NCBI GenBank assembly: GCA_963799395.1
Contig: CAWCWZ010000012.1
Coordinates: forward strand, 4,242-68,241
Source of the DNA: Bog-752 sp963799395
GTDB taxonomy: Bacteria; Actinomycetota; Thermoleophilia; UBA2241
Length of the DNA stretch: 64,000 bases
Direction of reading: 5' to 3'
Of this stretch, positions 51,603 through 61,561 are shown one piece after another. The first letter of the stretch is position 1, and the number at the start of each line of letters is the position of its first letter. Below the pieces are notes generated by a model. That model was given only the letters and a program-made list of their open reading frames with translations, was not told the origin of the DNA and did not search any database. Made by a program: the position numbers and the translations under genes.

Positions 51603-54388
51603 ATGAGGCGCTGCCGGTTCGTGCTCTGTCTTGCGCTTGTGTTGGCGGCCTCGTCGGCCGCCGTGGCCTCACCGGCCCAAGCGCTCGTCCCCGACGGCGC
51701 CGACGGCTGGTTCTGGCAGATGCCGCAGCCCGCATCCAACCTGAACGATGTCACCTTCGCCGCGGCGGCCGACGTGTTCGCCGTCGGTGACGACGGCATC
51801 GTGCTGCACAGCACCGACTCGGGCGCCACCTGGGCCGCCCAGCCGACGGGCACCAACGCCGACCTCCAGTCGGTGAGCTTCACCTCCGCCGAGGACGGCT
51901 GGGCCTGCGGCCTGCAGTCGACGGCGGCAGCGCCCGGCGTGATCCTCGCCACGACCGACGGCGGCACCTGGGTCGACAAGACGCCGAGCGGTCTCACCGA
52001 GAAGCTGAGCGACGCGAGCTTCGTCGATGCCGCCCACGGCTGGATCGGCACGCGCGACGGCCACGTTCTGAAGACCACCGACGCCGGCGACACCTGGCAG
52101 ACCCTGAAGGTCGCAGCCACCTACAAGGGTTTCGTCACCGTGGCCTTCGTCGACGCCACCCACGGCTGGGCGGGTGGTACCAAGGGCCGCATCTGGCGGA
52201 CGGCGAACGGCGGCGCGACCTGGACGGCCCAATCGAGTGGTCTGACCGCCGGCATGCAGGTCTCTCAGCTCGACTTCGCCGACCGCGCGCACGGCTGGGC
52301 TCTCGCCGAGTCGCAGAGCAGCGGTGTCTCGGCGGTCCTCTTCACGAGCGACGGTGGCCGGCGCTGGGCCCGGGCGGCGCGAGCCGACGCGGCCGCGACC
52401 GGCCTCCACGCCGATGGCGCGTCGGGCGTCTGGCTTGTTTCGACTGAGTACGGTGGCTACGCGCCCGGTGCCGCAAACCCCTTCTCCCTGGTCCCGCAGT
52501 ACGGCGACATCGAAGGGATCGTCCTGCAGCACACGAGCGACGGCGGCGCTCACTGGCAGACCACGTCGCTCGGCTCGCCGTCCGACGTCGGCGCCGTGGC
52601 GAGCGCCGGCGACGCCGTCTGCGCGGTCGGCGAGGGAATCCTGGTCTCGGCCGACGGCGGCGCGACCTGGCAGTCCGCGACCTCGGGCCAGCAGTACATG
52701 TTCGTGGGCGCCGACGCCCTGTCGGCGACCGACATCTGGGCGGTCGATGAGGATGGCGCCCTGCTGCACAGCACCGACGGCGGGCGCTGGGTCGAACAGA
52801 CCGACCCTGCCACCCCCGTGCGGCGCTGGGCGAACGAGCTCACAGGGGTGAGCTTCGCCGACCCGGCCGACGGCTGGGTGGTCGGCAACGATATCGGCAT
52901 CGGCGGCGGCGGCGTTATCCTCCACACGAGCGATGGCGGCGCCTCCTGGGCGCCCCAGACCTCGAATCTGGCCGGAGGCCTTACGGGCGTGCAGTTCGTC
53001 GATGCCGCCGACGGCTGGGCGATCAGCAACAACCCCTACAGTGGCGCCTCGGGCTCGCCAGACGCGATCGAAGACTCAACGAACGGCGGCGCGACCTGGC
53101 ATCCCGACTACGTGGCCAACGACGCGGCGCTGAACGCGCTCGATTTTGCGAGCGACACGACCGGCTGGGTCGCGGGCTCCTATCAGCCTTCGCAGTCGAG
53201 CCCGCCGACGCCGGCGATCTTCGCGACCACCGACCGCGGCATCACCTGGACGCCGGAGAGCCTGCCTGCCGTGCCCGGCGACGTGGCCGAAGTGACGGCC
53301 CTGCAATTCAGCGATGCCCTCAATGGCTGGGCGTCCGGCTTTGGCCTCGACCTCACCTCAGAGAGCGATCAAGAGACCTACTTGCTGCTGCACACGACCG
53401 ACGGCGGCAGCAACTGGGCCCTGGCCCCCAGCCCTGCCGAAGGTCAGGTCTGGTCGATCTGCTTCAGCGACCCCGCCCACGGCTGGCTCGGCGACGAGGA
53501 CGGCGTCCTGGCGACGACCGACGGCGGGGCGACCTGGCAGCGTGTGGCCGGCGGCTCGGCGCCGCAGCGATAGCGGCCGTCGATCCGCAGCATGTGTGGG
53601 CGTTCGGCGAAGGGTCCCTGGTCTCGACGGTCGACGTGGGCGGCGACACGGCGACTCCCCTGACCCTCGTCGATCACTTCGACTCCGCCTGGCATCGCAA
53701 GCCCGTGACGATCCATCTGAGTGCGAGCGACGTGGGCGGCTCCGGCGTGAGCGCCACGCAGTACGATCTCGACGGGGGCGGCTGGACGGACGGCACGAAC
53801 GTCCTCGTTGACGCGCCGGCCGGCGGCGGCCACGACGGTCTGCACACGATCCTCTATCGCTCGACCGACGGAGCCGGCAACGAGGAGCAGACCGAGAGCC
53901 TCACCGTCGGGATCGACACGGTGGGCCCGACCTGTTCGGCGCCGCGCCAGAGCGCGGTCGACACGGGCAAGTTCGGCATCCTGCGCTTCAAGGCGAGTGA
54001 CGCCACCAGCGGCGTCGCGAGGGCGACGATCACCATCGTCAAGGGGCATGGCCGGGTGGTGCGCAGGTTCGTCGAGCGCCCGGGCGACTGGGGGCAGGAA
54101 CCGGCGCCGTCCTACTACTGGCTGCGCTTCAAATGCAATCTCGGGCCAGGGAAGTACCACGTTGTCGTGCACGCCACCGACGCCGCCGGCAACGCCCAGG
54201 TGAGGATAGGCCGCAGCGTCCTGCGCGTGGTGCGCTCCGGCGCTCCCGCGGCGAAGGCGCCACGGTGGCCAGCCGGCCTGCCCATGCAGGGGCAGGGTTT
54301 CGCTGGCCGCCGGGGCCAGGTTTTGAACCCGGGCGAGCGCGCTCTCCGGGAGCTGCTGCAGGCGGCGTCGGCGAGGCGCTCGCGCTAG
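51603..54388 (+). CDS. Secreted Ycf48/BNR-type beta-propeller, copy 2 (frameshifted near 53556)
   Basis: A homologue of the 26914 gene, about 928 residues if repaired. Signal peptide 1-25, then LVPDGADGWFWQMPQPASNL, nearly identical to copy 1 at the mature start. About ten clear Asp-box units lie between residues 45 and 650. At 53550-53562 the frame breaks after VAGG; the shifted frame continues AAIAAVDPQHVWAFGEG, colinear with copy 1, so one base is missing in a GC-rich stretch. The two shared C-terminal domains follow and the tail is shorter than in copy 1. It pairs with G1 peptidase copy 2 and is followed by a hairpin. Confidence 0.82.
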
Positions 54389-54432
54389 AGCGCCGGGCGG
54401 GGGAGAGCCTCGACCTCGCGAGCGCCGGTTGG

Positions 54433-54461
54433 GGCGCCGCCGCCCCGCGGGCGGCGGCGCC
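54433..54461 (+). terminator. 13-bp GC hairpin after propeller copy 2
   Basis: Perfect stem 54433-54445 with 54449-54461 and a three-base loop, 44 bases after the stop. Confidence 0.5.
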
Positions 54462-54530
54462 TGAGGCGCGCCCACCGCTGGGCGGCCGCGTGACGGGGAA
54501 GAACCCACGCGTGACCGGCTGGCCCCCAAG

Positions 54531-55289
54531 ATGATCGGCGTGGCGCACGTCATCGTGCTCGTGGCCCTGCACGGCGCCCTGCGCGACGTCGCCGACGAGG
54601 TCGGCCGGCACGGCTACGTCATCCTCTTCGTGCTGATCGCCGCCGAGAGCTTCGCCTTTCCGCTGCCCGGCGAGGTGAGCCTGCTGGTGGGCGCCTACGA
54701 GGCCCAGCGGGGCGTCTTCAGCCTGCCCTGGGTGATCGTGGTGGGAGTCGCGGCGGCGATCACGGGCGACAACCTCGCCTACCTCGTGGGGCGCACGGCC
54801 GGGCGCCCGGTGGTCGAGCGCCTGCTGCGCCTTCTGCGCGTGCCGCGCGGTTACCTGGACCGCATGGACGCGTACTACCGGCGCCACGTCGGCTGGACGG
54901 TGGCGATCGCCCGCCAGGTCTCGCCGGTGCGGGGGCTCGCCGCCTTCTCGGCGGGCGGTTCCCGGGTAGCCTGGCGGCGCTTCTTTGCCTTCAACGCCGC
55001 GGCCTGCCTTGTGTGGGCCACAGTCGTGACCCTGCTCGCCGCCGTGTTCGTGCGCCACCTCGACGTGCTGGCCGACGACTTGAGCCTGGCCGGCCTCATC
55101 CTGTTGGCGGTCGCCCTGGTCGTCGGCGCCGTGATCCTCTGGCGTCGCGTGCGCCACAGGGTCGAGCGCGAGGCGGACGGCCCGGGTGGGGATGCCGGTC
55201 CCGGCGAGGCGGACGGCTCGGCTGAGAACGTCGATCCTCAAGAGGCGGACGGCTCGCGTCAGGGCGACCACGGCCGCGGGAGCGGCTAG
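54531..55289 (+). CDS. DedA-family membrane protein
   Basis: A 252-residue polytopic protein. DedA/VTT-domain markers: FVLIAAESFAFPLPGEVSLL, the G-D-N-L-A-Y-x-x-G-R motif (GDNLAYLVGRTAGRP), R-x-x-P-x-x-R-G (RQVSPVRGLAAFSAG) and the C-terminal helices. DedA proteins take part in lipid transport across the membrane and in proton-dependent resistance. The last 45 residues are an acidic, repetitive tail with E-A-D-G-S repeated. It is convergent with the glutaredoxin gene. Confidence 0.88.
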   Translation: MIGVAHVIVLVALHGALRDVADEVGRHGYVILFVLIAAESFAFPLPGEVSLLVGAYEAQRGVFSLPWVIVVGVAAAITGDNLAYLVGRTAGRPVVERLLRLLRVPRGYLDRMDAYYRRHVGWTVAIARQVSPVRGLAAFSAGGSRVAWRRFFAFNAAACLVWATVVTLLAAVFVRHLDVLADDLSLAGLILLAVALVVGAVILWRRVRHRVEREADGPGGDAGPGEADGSAENVDPQEADGSRQGDHGRGSG

Positions 55290-55304
55290 AGGGAGCCCGT
55301 CCGG

Positions 55305-55346
55305 GCGATCGGCGGTGCGCCGCGGATGCGGCGCACCGCCGATCGC
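55305..55346. terminator. Bidirectional 19-bp hairpin between dedA and glutaredoxin genes
   Basis: Perfect stem 55305-55323 with 55328-55346, loop GGAT. It fills the 60-bp convergent gap, abutting the glutaredoxin stop. Confidence 0.7.
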
Positions 55347-55349
55347 CGC

Positions 55350-55610
55350 TCAGCCGGCTTTGAGCAGCCGCTCGTAGTCGTCGGGGCTGTAGCCGGGCAC
55401 GACGTGCCCGCCGATCTTGACAAAGGGGAATCCGCGAGCGCCGTGCCCGCGCATCTCCGCCGAGATCTTCGCCTGCAGGTCGGGGCCGGCCATGTCGTAC
55501 TCGATGACGAACGGGCTGATGCCGCGCGCCCGGAAGAAGGCCTTGGCCTTGGCGCTCCAGCCGCAGGTAGTGAGCGAGTAGATGGTGACTGTCGGAGCGG
55601 TCGCCGTCAT
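55350..55610 (-). CDS. Glutaredoxin-like monothiol protein
   Basis: An 86-residue thioredoxin-fold protein: VTIYSLTTCGWSAKAKAFF at the start, GFPFVKIGGHVVPGYSPDD at the cis-Pro region. The active site is C-G-W-S (monothiol) where NrdH or mycoredoxin has CxxC, so it cannot form the internal disulfide alone. It may handle mixed disulfides or Fe-S transfer. Confidence 0.88.
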   Translation of the reverse strand: MTATAPTVTIYSLTTCGWSAKAKAFFRARGISPFVIEYDMAGPDLQAKISAEMRGHGARGFPFVKIGGHVVPGYSPDDYERLLKAG

Positions 55611-55732
55611 GTGCCTCCGGTCTTTCGCGTTGCCGCCGTCACGATCAGGTATACCCGGTGGGCGGGGCGTGGCGCGCGGCCGGCGAAGGGCATAGAGTAA
55701 AAATGGAAGGACCAGCGGTCCAGGGGGGAGGA

Positions 55733-56887
55733 ATGGCGGTCGGGGAACGCTTTGCCGTGACGGCCGAGATCGTCTCGGCCATCACCTCGAGTCTCGTACT
55801 CGACGAGGTGCTCGCCAGCGTCGCCCGCAGGACGGCCGAGGCCCTCGACCTCTGGGAATGCGACATCTACGACTACGATGCGGGCGAGAACCGCACGACG
55901 GGCCTCGCTCTGTGGGCGCGCGAGCCGCATCCCGCCGACGGCGACTGGGTGGGTTCGAGCGCGGGCCTCGATGAACAGCCGTCGTTCGAGCGCGTGCTCC
56001 ACGCGCGACACATGATCGAGAACCGCATCGACGACCCCGCGCTGCCCGACGGCGACCGCGCCCGCATGCGGTTCTGGGGCGAGAAGAGCTGCCTGCTCGT
56101 GCCCCTGGTCTTCAAGGACGAGGTCATGGGCTGTCTCGAGCTGGTCGAGAAGCGCTCCGTGCGGCGCTTCAGCGACGAGGAGCGCGAGCTCGCGACTACG
56201 CTGGCCGCCCTGGCGGCGGTGGCCATCCAGAACGCGCGCCTCTACGGTGACGTCCAGCACCTGGCCATCACCGACGGCCTCACCGGCCTCTACAACCACC
56301 GCTACTTCTACGACCGCCTGGCCCAGGACGTGGCCCGCGCCCACCGCTACGAGCTGCCGCTCTCGCTGCTGATGATCGACATCGACGACTTCAAGAACTT
56401 CAACGACCGGTTCGGCCACCGCGCCGGAGACGCCCTGTTGCGCGAGCTCGCGGAGGTGCTCGAGTCGCAGACGAGGCAGCAGGTCGACCTGGTCGCTCGC
56501 TACGGCGGCGAGGAGTTCGCGATCATCCTGCCGAGCACCGGCATGGCGGGGGCGGCTCAGGCCGGGGAGCGCCTGCGCGGCGCGCTCGCGGGGAGCGGTC
56601 TCGATCGAAGCCGCGCACCGGTGCTTGCCGGCGCCGGCCGCGACGACCCTGCCGTGGTGAGCGCCGATGGTGGCGCGGCCCACGCGGTCGGCGAGCGCAT
56701 CCGCACCAGCATCGAGGGGCAGACGTTCGGCACCGACCAGGCGCCCCCGGTGATCACCGTGAGCATCGGCGTCGCCAGCCTGCCCGAACACGCCACGACC
56801 GTCGATGGCCTCGTCGACCAGGCCGACGCCGCCCTCTACCGGGCCAAGCGCCTCGGCAAGAACCGCGTCGAGGTCAGCGAGCACTAG
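55733..56887 (+). CDS. GAF-GGDEF diguanylate cyclase
   Basis: A 384-residue cytoplasmic sensor. The GAF domain (about 8-170) precedes a GGDEF domain (about 175-384) starting TDGLTGLYNHRYF. The catalytic motif G258-G-E-E-F262 is canonical, so it should make c-di-GMP from GTP. An Ala/Gly/Arg-rich insert of about 45 residues follows the motif (after STGMAGAAQAGERL) before SIGVASLPEHA. ATG 55733 has GGAGG only one base upstream. ATG 55703 in the same frame is an alternative, adding ten residues. Confidence 0.88.
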   Translation: MAVGERFAVTAEIVSAITSSLVLDEVLASVARRTAEALDLWECDIYDYDAGENRTTGLALWAREPHPADGDWVGSSAGLDEQPSFERVLHARHMIENRIDDPALPDGDRARMRFWGEKSCLLVPLVFKDEVMGCLELVEKRSVRRFSDEERELATTLAALAAVAIQNARLYGDVQHLAITDGLTGLYNHRYFYDRLAQDVARAHRYELPLSLLMIDIDDFKNFNDRFGHRAGDALLRELAEVLESQTRQQVDLVARYGGEEFAIILPSTGMAGAAQAGERLRGALAGSGLDRSRAPVLAGAGRDDPAVVSADGGAAHAVGERIRTSIEGQTFGTDQAPPVITVSIGVASLPEHATTVDGLVDQADAALYRAKRLGKNRVEVSEH

Positions 56888-57057
56888 CGCCGGCGCCGGT
56901 CGGGTCGCAGCCGCCGGACCGCGCGCGGCCGCGGCCGTCGCCCCGCGCGGTGGACGCCAAATTCAAGCCTGACGAGTCTCTGGTCGACCTTATGAGAGAG
57001 CGAAGGCCGCGGGCGCGCGCTCCCTTTCTGGTGCAGGGAACCTCGACAAGGTAGGCC

Positions 57058-58163
57058 ATGAGACGCTGGATAGCGCCGACCCTTGTGAGCTGCGCGGCGG
57101 CAGCGGCCGCCGTCCGGCTCTTGCTGCCGTCCGCCCTCCCCGGATTCGCCGGCCGGCTCGTCGTGCTCGTACTGCTGGCCGCCGCCCTCGTGGCCGCCTG
57201 GGTCGCTTGGCTTGGCGCCGGCGCCCGGCAGGCCCCGACCAACCGTGACGGGGCGGACTACGAGCGGCGCTATCGTGCCCTCTTCGAAGCGTGCGGCGAC
57301 GCGATCTGCGCCTACGAGCTGTCCGACGACGGCGGTCCGGGCCTCGTCGTCGAGGTCAACGAGACGGCCTGCATGGCGCTGGGGTATCCGCGCGCCGCAT
57401 TGCTGGCCATGGACTGGAGCGATCTCTACGCCCCCGAGGTGCGCCACGCCGTCCAGGGGCGGATGCGGTCGCTGCGACAGGCCGCGAGCCTCGTCTTCGA
57501 GAGCACGTACGTGACGAGCGACGGCCATCGGCTGCCGGTCCAGGTGTCGCTGCGCCGGGTGGACGAAGCCGGTCGTCGCCTCTGTCTCGCCGTCGCCCGC
57601 GAGATCTCGGCCCACCGCGAGCTCGCCGAGGTGTCACGCGGCAGGGCTCACACGCGACGAGCTCACCGGCCTTCTGAGCCGGCGCGGCTTCTTCGCTTCG
57701 GTTGGCGAGACGCGCCAGCGCGCGCGCCGGTTGGGCGCCCAGGTGCTCGTGCTGCACGCCGAGCTTGCGGGACTGGACGACGTGAACGACCGGCGCGGTC
57801 ACGCCGCCGGCGACGCTCTCGTCGTGGCGGTCGCCGACGTGCTGCGCCTCACGTTTCGCGACGCCGACGTCGTGGCCCGCCTCGGCAACGACGAGTTCGT
57901 CGCCCTGGCAGTGCTCGGGCGCAGCGACCGCGAGCGGGTCGACTGGCGCGCCATCGTGGCGCGCTTTGACGAGGCTGTGGCCGACAAGCGCGCCGAGCTT
58001 GCCGGCGAGTTCGTCTTCTCGTTGCCGTACGGCAGCCGGGTGGCCGACTCGGGGGGAGCTCGACCAGATCGACGCCCTGCTCGCCCGCACTCGGGGACGC
58101 ACGCCCCTGTCGGGCGCCTGGACCGCCGGCCGCCGGGCGGAAAGGATCAAGCTCGAGGGCTGA
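57058..58163 (+). CDS. Membrane PAS-GGDEF protein with degenerate motif, two frameshifts
   Basis: About 368 residues if repaired. Two N-terminal TM segments (about 8-52), a PAS domain (about 65-185: YRALFEACGDAICAYEL...) and a GGDEF domain. The frame shifts near 57643, after which GLTRDELTGLLSRRGF gives the usual GGDEF opening, and again at the GGGGGG run 58051-58056, after which ELDQIDALLARTRG completes the domain. Each is mended by removing one base. The signature reads R-L-G-N-D-E-F, i.e. GNDEF instead of GGDEF, so catalytic activity is uncertain. It is 170 bases after the GAF-GGDEF gene. Confidence 0.78.
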
Positions 58164-58187
58164 GGCGGTTCCGCCGAGGACGGCCTC

Positions 58188-58685
58188 TCAGACGAGCCGC
58201 TCGCAGACGACGACGTCGAGGACACGGCCGAACTTGTGGCCGACCTCGCGCAGGGTGCCGACCCGGGCGAAACCCAACCGGTCGGCGAGCGCGAGCCCGG
58301 CCTCGTTCTCGGCGCAGATCTGGGCGATCACGGCGTGCACCTCGAGGCCCGGGGCGGCCTCGAGCGCCGCTCCGGCCAGAGCCAGGCCGACGCCGGCGCG
58401 CCGCGTCTCGGTGGCGACGTAGATCGAGGCTTCGACCGTCCGCTCGTAGCCGCCGCGCGGCGACCAGCGCGAGAGCGACGACCAGCCTACGACGCGGCCG
58501 TCGATCTCGGCGACGATGCACAGGCGGGTGCCGGCGCTTTCCAGCAGGCGACGCCGGGCCGCGACCGTCTCGGGCGCGAGGTCGAAGGTGGCGGTCGAGC
58601 CCAGCACCGCCTGGTTGTAGATCGCCGCGATCGCGCGGGCGTCGGCGATCGTGGCGTTGCGGATGAGGATGTCGGTCGCAGTCAC
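58188..58685 (-). CDS. GNAT acetyltransferase of the phosphinothricin/methionine sulfoximine type
   Basis: A 165-residue protein with GTG start. ILIRNATIADARAIAAIYNQAV, then T-A-T-F-D, and the CoA loop RRAGVGLALAGAAL. AVIAQICAENEAGLALADRLGF and GTLREVGHKFGRVLDVV match the PAT/YncA group, which N-acetylates phosphinothricin-like or methionine-derived compounds. The true substrate is unknown. Convergent with the PAS-GGDEF gene. Confidence 0.87.
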   Translation of the reverse strand: MTATDILIRNATIADARAIAAIYNQAVLGSTATFDLAPETVAARRRLLESAGTRLCIVAEIDGRVVGWSSLSRWSPRGGYERTVEASIYVATETRRAGVGLALAGAALEAAPGLEVHAVIAQICAENEAGLALADRLGFARVGTLREVGHKFGRVLDVVVCERLV

Positions 58686-58931
58686 GCCGGCCCGCCTTGT
58701 CGACCGGACCACTCTAGCATCAGGCGCGACGGCGCGGGTTGCGGGGGTCGGTAGTAGACTGCAATGACGACCGTCGCCGGGGAATCATGTCTCAGGCGCG
58801 GGCGACGCCGGCCTCAGGCGAGCGAGGGCTTGCGGCCCGCGTGAGGTCCGGTCCGGGCGCCGGCGGAGTGCGACGGGCGAGGTAGACGATCTTCGACGCG
58901 GAAGACCAGCGAGTGACGCGGAGCCGTCGCC

Positions 58932-59780
58932 GTGGCTGACGCGCAACCGGCAGACGAGCCGCGGGCGGCGCAGCCCGCCGGGCAGACTCGCGTGACGTAC
59001 GTCGGTCAGGGCACCGTCCTGATCGAGATGGACGGCCTGCGGATCCTCACCGACCCGGCGCTCAAGCGCTGGATCGGGCCGCTGCGGCGCTTCGGCGAGC
59101 TGCCCGACCCGGCGGTGCGCCACCACATCGACGTCGTGCTGATCAGCCATCTGCACCTCGACCATCTCGACACGCCCTCCCTCAAGCTGCTGCCCAAGTC
59201 GGCGGTCGTCATCGGGCCGCCGCACATGGGCCGCACCGTCAGCCGGATCGGCTTCAAGACCGTGGTCGAGACGCGCCGCGACACGAGCCTGCTCTTCGGC
59301 GACCTCGAGGTGCTGGCGGTGCACGCCAGGCACACGCGCCGGCGCTGGGTCGTCTCGCCGCCCACCGATCCGCTCGGGTTCATCGTCCAGGGCTCGTCGA
59401 CCATCTACTTCGCCGGCGACACCGGCCTGTTCGACAGCATGGATGAGCTCCACGCGCGCATCGACGTCGCCCTGCTGCCGATCGAGACCTGGGGCGTGCG
59501 TCCGCCCGAGGGCCGGCACCTGAGCCCGCGGACCGCGGCCCACGCGCTCAGTCTGCTGCGGCCGCGCATCGCTGTGCCGATCCATTGGGGCACGCTCTAC
59601 GTGCCCGGCTCGACCTACGCCGGTAAACAGGCCAACTACGCCTGGTTCCAACGCACCAGACGGCGGCCCGAACAGTTCGCGGAGCTCGCCGCCGAAAGCG
59701 CGCCCGACGTCGACGTGCGGCTGCTCGAGCCCGGGGAGTCGCTGTCGCTCGAACCGGCCTCGGGCGACGATCGCAAGTGA
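58932..59780 (+). CDS. MBL-fold metal-dependent hydrolase (UlaG/NAPE-PLD-like)
   Basis: A 282-residue protein with GTG start. RVTYVGQGTVLIEMDGLRIL opens the MBL fold. The metal motif is H-L-H-L-D-H (SHLHLDHLD, about 74-79). YFAGDTGLFDSMDEL supplies the bridging Asp and PIHWGTLYVPG the last His. It lacks a signal peptide. The stop overlaps the GTG of the YihY gene (GTGA), so the two are coupled. Substrate unknown; family members cleave phosphodiester or lactone bonds. Confidence 0.87.
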   Translation: MADAQPADEPRAAQPAGQTRVTYVGQGTVLIEMDGLRILTDPALKRWIGPLRRFGELPDPAVRHHIDVVLISHLHLDHLDTPSLKLLPKSAVVIGPPHMGRTVSRIGFKTVVETRRDTSLLFGDLEVLAVHARHTRRRWVVSPPTDPLGFIVQGSSTIYFAGDTGLFDSMDELHARIDVALLPIETWGVRPPEGRHLSPRTAAHALSLLRPRIAVPIHWGTLYVPGSTYAGKQANYAWFQRTRRRPEQFAELAAESAPDVDVRLLEPGESLSLEPASGDDRK

Positions 59781-60698
59781 CCTCGGCGGCGGGGGCGGAC
59801 CAGAGAGGCGCGCGCGCCGCCGCGGCGGCGCTCCTGCGGCACATGACGACCGACGATCTGCCCAGGGTCGCGGCTTCGCTCACGTACTTCCTGACGTTGT
59901 CGTTCGCGCCGGCCCTGATCGTCGTGCTGGCGGTGCTCGGTCTGGTGGGGCTGTCCCCGCGATGGCGTCGTGCGTCTGCTCGAATCGGTGGCGAAGTTCG
60001 GGCCCGAGTGGTTCGTGCAGTTCGTCGATGCCGCGTTGCACAGCGTGCTGCAGACCAACGACAGTCTCCTGGTGCTGCTCGTGGGCCTTGTTCTCGCCCT
60101 CTGGACCGCTTCGAGCTACGTGAGCGCGTTCATGTGGGCCGCGGGCAACGTCACCGGCGCCCGCGACGGCCGCGGGTTCCTTGCCGGACTACCGCGGCGC
60201 CTGGGTCTCGCGCTGTTGCTGCTCGGCTTTCTCGACGTCGCGGCGGCCGCGGTCGTGCTGGTCGGCCCCGTCGCCGCCTGGCTGGGACGTCTGCTCGGTC
60301 TGGGCGATGCCGCCGTGCAGGCCTGGGCGCTCCTGCGCTTTCCGTTCCTGCTCGTGGTGGGGGCGCTGTGGTGCGCCATCCTGTTCCACGCCGCGCCGGC
60401 GCCGCGCCGTCCCCGGCTTCGGCACACGCTGGCGGGAGCGGGCGTGGCCGTCGTGGTCATGCTCATCGCCTCGGTCGGCTTCAGTTTCTACCTCTCGCGC
60501 TTTGCCGCCTACGAGCGCGTCTACGGCGTTCTCGGTGCGGCCGTGGCGTCGCTCGTCTGGGCCTGGCTGCTCAACATCGGGCTGCTCGTCGGTTTTGAGG
60601 CGACCGTCGCGCTGGAGCGCTCCGCCGCGGCCTCGGCGGCGCGGCCGGCGGCGCTCGCCGGGCCTGCCGACGCCTCGTCGGACCGGCCGTCGCGGTAG
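59777..60698 (+). CDS. YihY/BrkB-family membrane protein (frameshifted near 59955)
   Basis: About 306 residues and six TM helices if repaired. The first frame gives the characteristic opening DDLPRVAASLTYFLTLSFAP. At the CCCC run 59955-59958 it must lose one C to continue RDGVVRLLESVAKFG and the rest: LALWTASSYVSAFMWAAGN, GAAVASLVWAWLLNIGLLVG. The family is often mislabelled ribonuclease BN; its function is uncertain. Translation is coupled to the MBL hydrolase gene. Confidence 0.83.
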
Positions 60699-60773
60699 CC
60701 GCCCGGGCGACGTCCGGCGTCGCCTCGCGGTAGAGTACTGCGACGCCGGAACCAGCCGCGAGGTGAAACAGCG

Positions 60774-61466
60774 ATGCCCGAAGGCAACATGAACGCCGAG
60801 ATCGCCTCCCATCTGAGGGAGAACCAGGAGTCGCAGCCCGGGGGCGAAGGCCACCTGCGCCTCGAGATCCTCGAGATCCTCGAAGCGATCCTGCTGGCCA
60901 TCGTCGCCGTCTCGACCGCTCTGAGCGGCTACCAGGCCGCCAAATGGGACGGGGTGAGCGGCCGCGACTACGCCACGGCGTCGCGCCTGCGCGTGCAGGC
61001 CGAGCAGGTCTCGCTCACCAGCAATCAGCAGCTCATCTACAACAGCGGCAATCTCGACTCATGGCTGCAGGCGAAGACGGTGGGCAACGCGAAGCTGGCC
61101 GCCATCCTGGCCCGGCGCTTCACGCCCAACTACGCGGCCGCCTTCTTCTACTGGCTCAAGACCGATCCGCTCACCAACCCGTCGGCGCCGCCGGGGCCGC
61201 GCTACATGCCGCAGTACAGGGATCCGCTGACCGCGCAAGCGACGGCGCTCAGCGCCCAATCGACCCAGGCCTACGATCATGGGGTCGGCTCTCGCGACAC
61301 CGCCGACGAGTACGTGCGGCTCACCGTCATCCTCGCGGCCGTGCTCTTCCTGGTCGCCGTCGGGCAGCGCTTCCGGATCCGCAGGGTGCGACTGGCCGTG
61401 CTCGGCATCGCCGGCGCCTTGATCGTCTACTGCGCGGTGCTGCTCCTCATCTACCCCCGGGCCTGA
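60774..61466 (+). CDS. DUF4337-like membrane protein
   Basis: A 230-residue protein with a predicted TM near residues 34-50 (ILEAILLAIVAVSTALSGYQAAKW), a soluble loop of about 125 residues with ASRLRVQAEQVSLTSNQQ and a YWLKTDPL segment, and two C-terminal TM helices split by RFRIRRVR. The layout, with the W-D-G-V-S-G segment after TM1, resembles DUF4337/DUF4239-type proteins. No function known. It is 75 bases after yihY and may share its transcript. Confidence 0.6.
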   Translation: MPEGNMNAEIASHLRENQESQPGGEGHLRLEILEILEAILLAIVAVSTALSGYQAAKWDGVSGRDYATASRLRVQAEQVSLTSNQQLIYNSGNLDSWLQAKTVGNAKLAAILARRFTPNYAAAFFYWLKTDPLTNPSAPPGPRYMPQYRDPLTAQATALSAQSTQAYDHGVGSRDTADEYVRLTVILAAVLFLVAVGQRFRIRRVRLAVLGIAGALIVYCAVLLLIYPRA

Positions 61467-61561
61467 GGCGGGGACCCCGGGGCCTGAGACGGGGCGACGG
61501 CCGGTTCCGACTTGCCTCGTAGCGGGAACAAGCGTCTCGGCAGTCATCGTCAGGAGGCGGC

